The position numbers were made by a program, and so were the translations under genes. A model generated the notes under the pieces. That model searched no databases. It saw only the letters and a list, made by a program, of their open reading frames with translations, and was not told the DNA's origin. 64,000 nucleotides of DNA. It comes from Lates calcarifer (lineage: Eukaryota > Chordata > Actinopteri > Centropomidae). Every line of letters starts with the position of its first letter. Position 1 is the stretch's first letter. This document shows, one piece after another, positions 21,000 to 34,128 of this stretch. The stretch is from NCBI RefSeq assembly GCF_001640805.2, contig NC_066843.1:5113850-5177849 (forward strand), given 5' to 3'.

Positions 21000-23010
21000 C
21001 TTTTACACAAGTCAATATGCAGACATACGGATTAACTCTTAGAAGAATGTCAGAACATTCCTGGGCTGTGTTCAATGGACAAACCAGTATTACAAAGAGA
21101 TTTATGTAAAAATCAAATGTGATCACCACCATTAAGGGATTTAACTCTTCATCTAGTGAAGTACAAAAAAAACTGTTTAAAGAATTACATGACAAGATCT
21201 TCACATCAGAAACCATTGTCCTGTATTTGCGAGCAGCCAGACTCTTCACTTAGCACTTTGAGACAAATTACAGTGACAGCTTTTAAACAGAATATTAAAC
21301 GGGCTGAAAGATCCCACCTAACCTCTCGCACACACTTCCCTTTGTGTTGAAGGTCACTTAACCGCTACCTCTAGACGGGAACTGCACTTGAGTAAGACCT
21401 GTGTTAGTTTTGTTCTCCGGGCTGTTCATTAAAAAAAGGGGGGGGCAGCGATGCAAAGAGTTAACTGCCAACACCCCCAACACACACACACATACAGAAA
21501 GCAGCAGAAAGCCTGTTTTGTGATTTAAAAAAAAAAAAAAAGCATACTTGCAGCTATTTGCACTTACAGTAAAGCAATGATGAGACACTTTAAAAAAAGA
21601 CGACCATCTCGAAATTTAAGACTGGCATTTTACTAACAACACACACCAATACAAATCTTCACTTGAATGCGTACACTGAGCTTGCTACACCTGTACCCTC
21701 GCCTCTCTCTGTCTCTCTGTTACAATCAGAAGCTTCAATATACTGAAGAGGAAAAAAAGACAAAGCAAGACAAAGTTTAATATTTTTCTAAAAATGGACA
21801 CCAATTAAGACTTACAAGTGGGGACTCGAGAAGATGCCAAATGTTGCATGTAACACCTCTAGTTTTTTAAAATCTAATTGTACATATATGAGGACTGTGG
21901 GAGTTCGAAAGTCGAAGCCAGCTCACAGTAACAGATGACAATATGAGACGGGGCAGAGATTGCTGTCGACGAGTCTCTCTGAGGGAACTATCTCGAAGCT
22001 CACACATGCTTGTTTGAGTACAGATGTGTGTGAGGATATGTTCTGGAGATCTGGAGAGTAAAAAAAAAGGAGCCAGGACCCAATCTGGATTTTTGGCAAA
22101 AGAACTGCTGCTGGCCTATGAAAGCTCAACAACAGAAAAGATCTACAGATACTCTTTTGACAGAAGGAAAAAAACAAACTGACATCACTACATAAATTCA
22201 CGCTGTCAGACCAAGACAATGGAAAGAAAAAGCCAACTGAAAACAATCAAAAGAACGTCTATTTTCATTTTAGTTTGATTTCATTTAGTTGCTCTTGTTT
22301 TTGCATCGGCGATGGTTCCTGACGACGGGGAACTGGTGAACCACGCGCACAGCGGTGAGAGGAACGTGCCCGACGTCTGGAGTTGCATCTGCGACTCCTC
22401 AACTCTGGTGAGGCCTTGCAAGGGACAGAGTGACAGCATTTTTACACCCACCTGTGACCTCCGCCCCCCCTCCTGTGTCTGTCTGACCAGTGATGCTGCC
22501 GGAGGCACCGACCCGATCAGACCAGAGTCACTAAAAGAGGAAGTCAACTGAATCTTGAGCGCACAATTCTGGCCTGCTGACAGATATGATGGAATGATTT
22601 TTGTCACAACAGAGGGCTATAATGGACTTCAGCCCCCCTGGCCCCCCACCCTATGAAGTATTGAAGCCTTTTCTTATGGAATATCTTCTCCTGCACTTGC
22701 ACCTGCTTTATTCTGCGTCTCTTTTCTTCCCATTTCATTTATAAATGTGTCTTTTACTGCTTTTCTTTCTGATTTCCTCTGGAACTCCACCTTTTTTCTC
22801 TTTCTTTGCTTTTCTGTTTTGGTGTGGTTTGGATTGCGCCTGCTTTGTGTTTGAAGTCATGAGTTCAGTGTCTCCAAGATGAGTTTTGAGCCCTCTTCCA
22901 GCCCTCAGTTTTGATCTGAGGGAGTTTGTGTTTTTATTAAGAGTTTATTGTTACTAAATGTCCAGAGTGTAGCCTTTGTCCAGGGGGAGTGTTGGCACCA
23001 GTGCAATTGT

Positions 23011-23016
23011 AATAAA
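23011..23016 (+). terminator. Poly(A) signal AATAAA (proximal, fbxl20)
   Basis: Canonical hexamer about 2.3 kb after the stop codon, followed within 30 nt by GT-rich sequence. Confidence 0.45.
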
Positions 23017-24791
23017 TGTTAAATGTGAGTTGGATATTTTTATGTGAGTTGAGGAGGAGTTCATGATGACATGTATGTATGATGTAGGTTGTACTTAATG
23101 AATGTTTCCATCAAGGAGAAGTCCTCAGGATGGCTGTTCAGGCATTGTGTGCCGTAAGCGTGCTTTCCTCTCCTTTTAATTTTTATGGTTTGCTTTTCCA
23201 AAAAAACCCCCGCTTCCCATAATACACCCTGCCCAAATACATCAAGCAAGACAGAAATTGGTAAACCCAGTGTGGAATGTTGATCGCTCTCCTTGTTCTG
23301 GTTTTAAGATTCATGCCAACAGGCGAAACACTGAATGATGATTCTATTCAGTTTGTGATTTGACAGCTACAACAGGCAGGATAATACAAACTGAGATGAA
23401 TCCAGTGTAATCCAGTCTGATCTGTTTTGTTTGAATGGGGGTTTACAGAAGGATTAGGGAACAACCAAGAGTCAAAATGGCGGAGATATCTAATGTACTC
23501 TGTCGCAGTGCTTTGGGGTTAAGACAGTTAACTGGAGGAAAAAGGAAAAGTTGCAGGATTTAGACTCTGAGCCTGGATGTAACACCTGTTTGTCCTGCTC
23601 ATGCACCATATGTGGTGCAGGCTGAGTCATCAGTGCAGCTGACAACATGTGCTTTCAAGGCAAACACTTTGAATGGATTACAGGTAATAATACTCAACCT
23701 GCTCCTGATGGTTTTATCTAAAGAAATAACCCGTCATCGGCCTTTTCATGGTACAAAATACACTACAGGCTCTACAACGCAAAAAAAATGACTCATTTTT
23801 CCTCGCATTATCAAACACCTCTGTGTCCTTCTGTCATACCTTCCACCAGTTTACACAGAGGACGAGCTACTACGCTCCGGATCAGTTTGTTTCGTGCATG
23901 TTTGGTCCCAAACACTGGAGTAAGGTTGAAGATTAGGACCGAGGGAAAGAGGTGAATCTACAATGTGTGTTCATGGTAGATTGACACCAGAGAAATTTCA
24001 AGAATTTTGACAATGACTGTAGTTCATATAATTACTGTAAATCTTTTCCTTTTTTCTTTTCTTTTCTCTCTCTCTCTTTTTTTTTTTTTTTTTTTTTTTT
24101 ACAATTAACCGATATAAATGAATATGTACGTATGAATAAATATATACCTATATTATTAAGACTTGTCTAGTTTTCTCTCTGCTGTTGAACTTGTCCTCAT
24201 TTAAAACTCGTTGCTGCAGTAGATGGCAGCAGTGAGCCAGTTGTAATGACTCCCTCCACCTCTGCTGCTCTGGTTTCAGCTCTCAGCTGGTTGCAGGACT
24301 CATGATCAAATCAGCTATTCAATGAGTCTAATTGATTTGCTTTAGTTAGTAGCAAAATGGTGTAAACCACCTGCTTCCAGACAGGAATGTGCTGTTTTTC
24401 TAAAGGAAATCAGAAAAATGAAAATGTAAAGGAATCAGTAACCGTCACTTTAATAAGTAGGCATTATCAAACACAGTGTGCTGCACCTGTGCTGTAATTC
24501 CATACCCTCCTGAAAAAACAGAACTTAACAGGGTTCCTGTAGGAGTTCAGAAAGTTTTCATCACAGGTCCAACACTGGCTTTAAAACAGCCAGATGTGGC
24601 TCCACTGTGGCTGTTCCTTTGAATCTCTTCTAAAAATCTGCCTTTATAAATGAGCAGTTCAATTGTTTTCTGTCAGTACAGTTTTTATATTATATCTTAT
24701 CATTGCTGCTTTGTGGTTTTTTTTTAGTTCTGTTTGTAATTGTAGCTATTCTTTAAAAACACTACTGTGCAAAGTAAGTGATGGGGGACGA

Positions 24792-24797
24792 AATAAA
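24792..24797 (+). terminator. Poly(A) signal AATAAA (distal, fbxl20)
   Basis: Canonical hexamer followed by a TCCTTTCTCTTC pyrimidine-rich stretch; candidate distal end of the transcript. Confidence 0.4.
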
Positions 24798-24819
24798 AAG
24801 TCCTTTCTCTTCAGCTTCT

Positions 24820-26830
24820 CAGTGAGACGGTTCAGGTGAATGTGTTCCAAAGCTTAACCTTCAAACTTGCTAACCACTAAGATAAGACAAGACAAGACTA
24901 AGACAAGTGTCACACAGCCTTTATCAGATGGCTGTCTGTGGTTGAAGATGTGACTCTTTGGGGGGTTGTGACATGACAGGCTTTTGGAGCTCATAGGACA
25001 CTGCATGCAGAGTCAAGTCTCTATTTGTGTGTGCTTACGTACACACGTCTGAGGTGGAAGCACAGATGAACAATCAGTATCAATTTATCGCAGTGGAAAG
25101 AGCTGCAGCTCTGGCCCTGTGACTGCACCATGACGACCACTGTCACGGCTGGGATCTGTCTCCCGCCGCGTGGGACTCATTTTCGCTCCCCTCATCCTCT
25201 CATTGTTTCCCCAGTCTCAAAATCACTGAGAGATCAATGTGCTTTCACTCCTGTTTTAATGTTCATTTTTAGCAGCCGTGCTCTGGCACCTGGGGTATCA
25301 CAGGGAGGATGAAAGGTGGGTGGCTCAGAGGGGAGAAATTTAAATGTGTGTGTGTGTGTGTGTGTGTGTTTCACTGCTTCAGTGACTCCCTCTGCCGCTC
25401 AGTGTTTTCTGGGTTTGAACACAGACGGATCAGATCACAGATCACTGCACACCACCCCACCAAGACATTGTGTTTCTGTTTATTTTTGACAGCAAAGCCC
25501 CTTCTACATGAAAACTTTTTTGACTTGGCTTTTGTTTAGTTTTTCTGTTATTGTTTTTTTCACACTGCTCCTTTCAGTAGTCAATCTGCTTTCTGCTGTG
25601 CCCTGGCACTGAGTGAAGCAGTAATTAATGTGATAACAGAGGCTCTCTCCCTTTGTCTTTCTTCTGTCTCTTCTCTCTAACACACCCACGCCTAAAGACT
25701 TTCTGACAGCTCAGAGCAAACTTTGATGTCAGGCTTAGGTACATTGCAGATAGAAAAAAACTTTAATCAACTTAAGAAGTTTTTCCTTGTATCACACTGT
25801 GGATGGCACCTCATTAGCACAGAACTCACTTGACAGTACTATTACTACCTTAACTTTCCCTGCTATTCACCTTCACCACAAAAATTAGCAGCTGTGTCCA
25901 CAACCTTACTGCTTCATTCTCTTTCGTCTTAGGTTTAATACATGTGTCTCTAAAGGGGGCAATCAGTAGAAACCCCAGGAGGCTGCTAAAACCAGGTAAA
26001 TGAGATTGCATTTAAAATCAGAGGTTCCAGTCGCCTGACTTTAATTCAGTTGCTTTCAACAAATGCACCGAACCAGATGAATCTCCAACTCTAAAGGGCA
26101 GCGCCTACATGGCAGTTGCAGTGTCTTTATTCTGTGCTTCAGAGGGGCACATGGAAAAATGACAAGGAATGAAGGATAACAGGAAAAGTGTGACCGAAAA
26201 CCGTTTTCTCCATAACTCAGAGACCAGCTGAAAGTAGTCCAGCTCATCCCATATGGGTCATTTTTCTGCTGAAGGAGAAGATGACTGCTCTGACTCACAG
26301 CTTCATCAGATGAGCTGAACAAAGTTCTGCAGCAATGTCCTCCACCCACTTTTTCTTCTCCCTCTTTAACATTCCTCTGAAACTGATAATAATAATAAGA
26401 TACTTGACTTTTAGATGATTGGTAATGGTGTGCTATGCACTGTTACATTTTTGTATGTGGTGTTGGTGATGGTGGCTTTACAATGATCTTAAGTCTTTAT
26501 ATAAGAAGGACCTGGAGAGATACTAGATTTTATGAGTATAGACTGGTACAGGGAGGCTTATATATAATGTGAAATGATATTATGACCTGTTAGAACGACA
26601 CACAGTAGCTTAGACACACAAAAAATGCAGGAATCGAGCGGGAAAATGAAGGAGCAACACTCAGCATCTTTAAGAGATCATCAGTTCTATGGTTACAAAT
26701 TGTGAGCTATTCCACATTTGGGTTTAAAATAAGTCCCCGCCCACGGCCGTGAATCCTGATGTAGTCTAAATGAATCCTGGCAGAGTTGTAAAAATTGCCC
26801 CAATCATGCGCCTCAGACGCACGGGAAGGC
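24820..26830. other. Intergenic spacer between fbxl20 and stac2
   Basis: No coding exon or RNA gene recognised. It contains a TG microsatellite at 25345-25369. The last part is presumed stac2 upstream regulatory sequence. Confidence 0.6.
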
Positions 26831-27380
26831 GTGCCTCAGGTTGCGCTTAAATTTAAGTCTGTGCAGCGGTGAAGGACGCAGTTTGCTTTGGATTTACACC
26901 AAGCCAGTGCTTCCCTGAGCTACAAGCTGATGTTTATTTGGATCGGAGCTTATTAAGTTGATATTTTCACGTCGTTGTTTTGCTATTTTAGACCCATTTT
27001 TTGCGACTGGAGGACGGGATTGTGCCACATTTGGAGTTTTCCGACGCGCGTCAAGGGACGATACAATAGGCTATCCACACGTGAGGTTCAGCCTTCTCCT
27101 GAATGCTTTCCTCTCGTGGCATGAGCGAAATATAAACAGCTGGTGTGTGTTTATGAATCGCTTTATCAGCCCATAGTGTTGCAGTTGGTGTGTGGAGAGC
27201 AAATGGCCATAAGGCGCCCTTCTCGCAGCGCGCACAAATCCCTTTGACGTGGATCTGTCACACTCTGTCCAGCTCTTGTATGGCTAAAGCCGGAGGTTTC
27301 CTACAGACAGGACCCAGTTTGCGGAGTTAAAAGTTGTGTATTGTTTGTTGTCTCGAGCGTCTCTTTCCATCACTACACCA
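26700..27380 (+). promoter_or_regulatory. stac2: stac2 promoter region and 5' UTR (inferred)
   Basis: GC content rises over 26730-27300 compared with the AT-rich flanks. A TTTAAAATAAG AT-rich box at about 26723 and TTAAATTTAAG at about 26848 are possible TATA-like positions. CTATTTTAG (about 26982) is one base short of a MEF2 site, and CAGCTG (about 27137) is an E-box. The transcription start is not determined; 26870-26900 would fit the second AT-rich box. Confidence 0.4.
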
Positions 27381-27467
27381 ATGATGACTGAGAACAATGA
27401 GGTGGAGAGCGACTCGCAGCTCCAGCGCTCTCCAAGCAGCATGTCCATCCAGCCGATGACATCCAAG
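27381..27467 (+). CDS. stac2: stac2 exon 1 (N-terminus, GC donor)
   Basis: [20 protein letters not shown] and nine further residues. Two adjacent ATGs (27381, 27384); the second gives MTENNE, closer to human MTEMSEKEN, and has A at -3. The frame-correct donor is AAG|GCAAGT, a GC-type donor: Lys 29 joins Leu-Gln-Arg of exon 2 exactly as in human (TK-LQRFKRS). Confidence 0.85.
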
Positions 27468-30400
27468 GCAAGTACCAACAGCTCTGAGCTTTGTTGTGGA
27501 AAACTGAGCGCACGCTCACTTGTAATGATGTGCCCTCCAGTTCATACTCTAATCCCTGTCACGAGGAGAAACAAGACACCCAGATTCAACAAAGAACTTT
27601 ACAGAGCAGTTTCCTCCACACACGGAGAGTAGAATGATCACAGGCTGAATAAGCGAAAGAGAGATTTTTTAAAAATGATTTTATAAAAGCTGTGATTTTA
27701 TGTTATTTTTTAAAATTCACCTTCCTGTATTATTCCTCCAGTTTATGTAATATTGATGATAATATTCCACAAATGCAATTGTATTCATCATGACTGCGTC
27801 ACTAGGTGTAACCTTATACGTAAGGTCTGATGTCACTGTCTCCCCCTTTCTCTCTCCCTGTCTCTCTCCAAACCCACTTCCTGCAGACACAGACACACAC
27901 ACACACACACACACAGGATTTATGCTCATAGAATTAATTCATAATGTAGATTTTGAATGAGTATTGGGCAATAGCAATTTACATACAAAAATGGTCATGA
28001 TTAATACTGTTCAGAAATGATGTTTATTATTGGTTATTTTTTGCTTTTGGTGATTACTGACCCATTTATATTCCTGTTTTTGCACAATGCTTCAGCCACA
28101 CATGCTTTGTCAAAGAACTGTTTCTTCCCTGCTGCAGTAAGCAGTTACTTACTGTATAAGTGTATTTTGCTCCAGATATGCAGAACTAATTCCCTTTACT
28201 GTACAGTGTGTAAGACTGTCTGAGCTTCAAGTGTCCTTACAAAGTGCCCTTACAGTTCCATTTAATTTGTTGACTTGACTATATAAACAAAGATTTCGAG
28301 GGCCAGCCTCCAAGAGCACGAGCTGTGAAAGCTTTCTCAGTGCCTGCTTTTTAATGCAAGGCCACTTGATTCATTAAGCACTTGATACAACATTCCCTCA
28401 GGCGAGTCTCAGTCTCCACCTTATGCCTTCCTACATTCGCCCACACACAAACACACACACACACACACACATGCTGTTGACATGTTTGAAGCAAAGTGAC
28501 ACAGTTAGATAGTTCTCCAGCTGACTGCCGCTGTGCTTCAGCTAAATATTTGATGTCCTCTGTGAGGAGCGTGAACGCTGCCATTGTTGCAAGACTTTTT
28601 TATCACCACTCACTCCAGCATGGCCTGCTTCAATTCCCCCAGCCCTCACCAGCTGCTACCAGGGAAAATTGGGCGCAACTCTGTGCCAAAGCAGGACCCG
28701 TCTGATTGGTATTCACACAGATTCCCTGACTCGCTTGCTCCAGCTTCACCACATCACAGCCATTTATGCCATAAACTCATCAGGCTGGGCGTTCAATCAC
28801 AGATTCTGTTCCTCATCTGCCTCTGCTTTCCCAGTCGATTGAGGCTGTGCTGCTAGAATTCCAGATCTCTGTGTGTAATAGATTTCACTTTAACCTTCAG
28901 CCCTCGAGCTCCTGCACGGCTCATAGATGTTTGATGTTCAGGTGAAAGGTTAATTGTAACATCTTTGGAGCTTCTTTTAAATGCTCCAGATCCACTAGCT
29001 CCCTGCCACAGAGGGGGCAATGTGAAAAAGGTGTCTTGTGGGAGAATACTGAAGTTAATGTTGTGTAGCTTGGCTCTGATATGTACAGGTGTGGTCCCAG
29101 GAGATTTGCTCACATCAACATTCCACCAGTATCTATCTAATCAAGACTCAAGAATCAATAAAAATCAGTCACAGGGTATATTTTTGAAGGAATCTAATCA
29201 GACATAGCCACGATGTTTTTAATTAGATATGGATAACAGGAAGAGAGAGGGAGTGACTCCCTCTGATAGCAGATGCTCCCTGAAATCCACCAGCAGCAAA
29301 TTTCCCACATAGATGGGTATCAAAATCAAGAACAGAAGGAAACAGTGCCAGAGGATTAAGAAGAAAGGAAGCATGGACTTTCTCCCTGGCTCTCAACAAT
29401 GTAGTCTATGGCCTGTTGCCAAGGCTGGCAGAAATGTGTGGTGGAGGAGATGAGATGCCCGAGCAGCAATCATCAGCCACTATAGTGTTGCTTCGTGTTG
29501 AGAGTTCTCTCGGGGCTGTTGATGGTTTGGGAGCCTTTTCTATGATGGAAGTGCACAAGTAGACCTGCTTTTCTCCAAGATGGCTATACAGGACAATTCT
29601 CTGAGGGCAGAGATATAAAGACTTTAAAATAGTCTGCAACATGTTTTGAGGAGATTGGCCCGTTTGTCAGCCCGTCGACTTAGAGATGAGAACATAACAG
29701 TTCATCCATGTGTCCCCTTTGGATTCTTCACCCAATCTTCTTCACTCAGTGCAAACACTTAAGCACACACACAGCCGGCTGAGTGATAAAAGGTGGCGGG
29801 CATTGCCTACAGTGTGAAAATGAGAACTTGTCACAGCTCCAAAGCCAAATGACAAGTAATCTTAAACCATGCAGTCTGTGGCCAAGTCGAGCCTTTTCTC
29901 TTTTGTGAAAGAGATTTTTCACTGTGGTACTTCATGCTAACACTTGATAGTAGTTTAATTTCCTTCAGATTTGGTGGCTTCTATTCTTTCTTGCATTTTT
30001 ATGTGATATCCAATAGTAGACAGCAGAGATGGGGGAGACAGGGAGGGGTCTTCTGCTGGAAATGGACCGTGGAGGTCACAATTATATGGTACTGGAGCAT
30101 GGGACAATAATTCAGTATCATCATTTATCCTCTTTTTTGTGGATCATCTTGTGATGATATGAATATAATTCTTAGTAGTATTCACTATTTCTAAGAAATT
30201 AATTCCATCCATATCAACCAGGCTACACACTTTGTGGTCACTGGTAACAAATACATAAAGATCCCAATACTATATTGGTTATATCACATATTGAAAGAGT
30301 AACGAAGAACCACTGGCTGTTATTTATCAAAGCTGTCATCATGAATTGTGAGCAGCATGTCAACGCCAAATGTAAAAGACTAAGAGTTTGCAGTCATTCT

Positions 30401-33400
30401 AGCAGCTCTGTGAGTCTACACTTAGCAGCTGCAGTGGTTTAAGCTTAATGCTAATGTAAGCAAGCTAACATGTTCAAAAAGACAATGCTAACATGCAGAT
30501 GTTTAGCAGGTGTAATTTTTACCATGTTCACCGTCTGAGCTTAGCGTGCTAGCATGTTAACATTTGCTAATTAGCACTAAACAAAAAGTGAAATTTAACC
30601 TCTGGAGGAAAAGTTAAGACATCTGTAAAGTTATTAGAGTTCATCCTGAGGGGGGCTTGTGAATGTTTGTGCTGATTTTCATGACAATCCATCCAATAGT
30701 TGTTGACATATTTCACTCAAAGCCACAAATGTCAACCTCATGGTGACACTACAGGAAAGGTCATTAGGACCTCATGGCAGTCTGTCCAATAGTTTTGAGA
30801 TATTTCAGTCCAGGCCAAAGTAGTGAACTGACCGACCCAGTGACTGACAGACTTACATTACCACCCCTTCAGCCCTGTCACTACACACTCTGTGTGACGT
30901 GAGCAAGGGATTAAGTCGTAGAGGGAGGCTTAAGTGGTCCAAGGTCTTTATTAATTAATGTAACACCTTCACTGCTGTGATGTTTATTGATGTGACACTA
31001 CAGGGAGAGGTGTGAGCTGCTGAAATACTGGACACTGGAAGGTTACAAATAGCTAAAAAGATAACTGGCTGTATCTGCTGTGTATTGCCGACAAGAGGAA
31101 GAAAACTGTTAGGGAGATTTGTTTGTCACAATCGATGCTCATTCAGAAATAGCATTCCCTCCCCTCTGTCTGAGACTGACAGCCATTGTGTTGTGCTCGG
31201 GGCAGCGTGTGTGGACTGTGATTGGGCGAGTGAAACACGGTGGATGATGAGTTGCCAGGGCAAAGCTGTGTGGCGGGGGTTGGCTGAATGTTGCACAGCA
31301 GGTGAGGAAAGTGGTTGTAATACCACCCTACTATTTCACCAGAGTTTGTCCTCCATTAAACAATCATAGAGAGGGGAGAGAAGTGTGTGGTGGAGCAAGT
31401 ACGTGATCGGCCGTGCGCGCGCTGTGTGTGCACATGTATGTGTGATGTATCTGTGAAGCAGCCTGTGATTATTCATCTCTTATCTCGTATTCAAAGCGGG
31501 AATCTGCCAGGCTGCCACGCATAATGACAAACTTAATACTGGGACATGAAACTGGTTCACATTACCCTTCTTGTAAAGATAGAGCCCAAAGCTGTTTTGC
31601 GCACTTTGCACAGACATTTTATGACACAGTCTGTCATTTTATTGGTCTCTCCTTGTGATTTTTTGCAATGTTTTGTCACTCCAGAATAAAACTCCCTGGT
31701 TGTCTTGTTACTTCTGTTCAGTTACAGCTGTTTTCTGTCTCTGTCTTTCGGTCTTCTGCATTACCTTCCCAAAACTGAAGCCACACAGTAAAGGTGTTAA
31801 TGATTACATCCCTGAAGACTCCATGTACCTGGTGCTTGAGGGTGATCATTTCCTCTGAAACCGCATATTCTGTTGATGACCTAGAATTGGATTGAGCCAG
31901 GAAACTGTGTCTTTCACAGCACAGTTACACCAGTGTTATCCTTCTTAAGGCTGAAATATCCTTACTTAAAACAAGGTCGGACAGTGTGACGTCTACCATG
32001 GAAAAAAAAAACTAATTGTGCATCCTTTTTTTTGTTAGAGAGACTAGCTGGGGATGGGACTAGGTGAGATGAGAAGCTGCAGAGAATGTAAAATGGAAAT
32101 TACAGGTTAGGTGCTGCAGTGGTTATTTTTTTCCATTTTCTTCTGCACTTCTCCCTCCCTTCTGTAGCTGGCAACCCTGAGGTGATTGGCACAGTTCAAG
32201 AGTGAACACAGATAGTGGCAGAAGTAGAAATAAGTGAAATTTGATAAAAGATTGAGCAAACATTTATCAGTTTTAACACTCACGCACGCCCAGCCACTCT
32301 CTGTGTAAAGGATAACTCTGGTATTTTTTCTGTAATCCATTGGGTAATTGTCAAAGTACTTCCACTAAAGTGCATATTTTTGACACTGACAGCCTCAGGT
32401 TGTTATCACAAGTGTCTGACAACATCATTGATGGGATTCCTACAGAGATAGACCTTTTTATTAAAGTGTATCATTTTTCTTTGATCAGAGACATTGCTAC
32501 ATATCGCCACCAGACTGCAATTTTACCTTGCAGAACACAGGAACTGCCTCAATTGGTTAGTTAGTTTGTGTTATTTTGTCACACTTTTACTTAAGTAAAG
32601 GATCTGAAGACTTCTTCCAACACTGAAAGTCTCACAGATACTAGGTGTTGCAGACCCTGTCACCAAGACCTTTTCTCCAATTTTCAGACTGCTGAAACTG
32701 TGGAGAGAGTATGTATTTTGACCTTTACAGCTTCTAAAAGAAGACACAGCTGGAGTTACTGGATTAGCTCTTTTGTTTGAAATATTCTGTACTGGGTGAA
32801 TCATTTAAAACAGTCCACACCAAAGGACGTTATGTCCACAAGCTGTATTTATCATCACATCCCCAGTGGGACCAAGCCTTTGTTGTTCAGTCTTGACCTC
32901 TGGACAGGCTGGAGCATCCCATATATATCTCAGTCTGGCCATGGGCCCCATTAAATCCTGATGGAGGAAGGAAGAGTCACATTTTCGAGTGAAATAAAAG
33001 CTTTATCATTGAATTATGACCTCTCAAACTCCGCTGTCCCCTCTGTGCAACATTGATTTTGGACATTTACATTACATGTGAAAACGGCTAGGGGTTGATA
33101 TATAGATCGAAGATGTCAGAATTATGGGCTTCTACAGGTCTGCTGAGGCAGCTCGTCAAAATGTGGTCTGCAGCAGAGAGATTGGTGCTGCTTGAAGAAT
33201 ATTGACTGTGCAGGTTTGTGTAAATGTTATGAATTTTGCATGGCATTGTGAGTCATCATATGAATAATTTGTTGAGAGTGAGACATTACCAAGTAAGATT
33301 TCACTCAAATGTTTTTTTTGGGAGAGAAATGTGTTTTTTTTTTTTTTTTTGGTTTTTTTTTTTGCAGCTGGAAGGCTTCACTTGTCAGAAGTACAGTTAT

Positions 33401-34092
33401 TGGAGAAATGAAAGAAGATTGAGGCAGTTCCATTTGCACTTGATAGGCATTGTCATGAAATTGCTGGGGATCAATAATACATATGGGGCCAGATCATACA
33501 TCACAACCACTATATCATCAGTGGCAAAGCTTGCGTCACTCTGACTCATCTTGATCAACATCACCATCTCACCTGTCACAAAAAATTAATGTGAGCTGAT
33601 GCACATGAACAGAGACTGTGTGCACTCGTGACCCAGATTGAACATGGTGTCACGCTGGCCTTGACTCAGAAGTATGACGCTAATGTTCAAATGAAAGCTA
33701 ACGGGAATGCTTTTTAGGCTCGCACACTGACAGACGATTAGATTAGCTGTAATTGAGACGTGTGCTCTCGCTGGAGCCGTTATGCCAGTACTCATCTGCT
33801 CTGATTGAGAGAGCTCCACTCGAGACTGTGATGCTGTCAAAAAATCTTTGTACCATTAGTAAAGGTAATAAAACTATACCTTATAAGTTCACCAGGGTTT
33901 GAAAAGGAAGAGGAATGCATGGAATGAAAAGGACATATTTCTAGTTCTGCTGCATTGATTTTAACAGATACAAACAGACCTTGTGTTGGGATTGTTTTGG
34001 CAACTGCTGTTTCCGAGGTTGGATTAAAAAAAAAAAAAAACATACAGAGCAAACAAATCAACCACCAGAAATATGTACAAAATGTCTTAATA

Positions 34093-34128
<36 letters not shown>

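Noticed and set aside
21900..21925. GAGTTCGAAAGTC as a tRNA B-box
   Set aside because: It does not fit the GGTTCRANYCC consensus fully and no A-box or cloverleaf could be drawn upstream.
22312..22551. Open frame after fbxl20 (MVPDDGELVNHAHSGE...)
   Set aside because: Lies within the presumed fbxl20 3' UTR, short, no family resemblance and no splice context; open frames of this size are expected by chance in GC-richer sequence.
27336..27380. Extension of stac2 upstream of 27381 using GTG
   Set aside because: GTG is not a normal start in vertebrate nuclear genes; the first in-frame ATG is 27381 and the human N-terminus matches from there.
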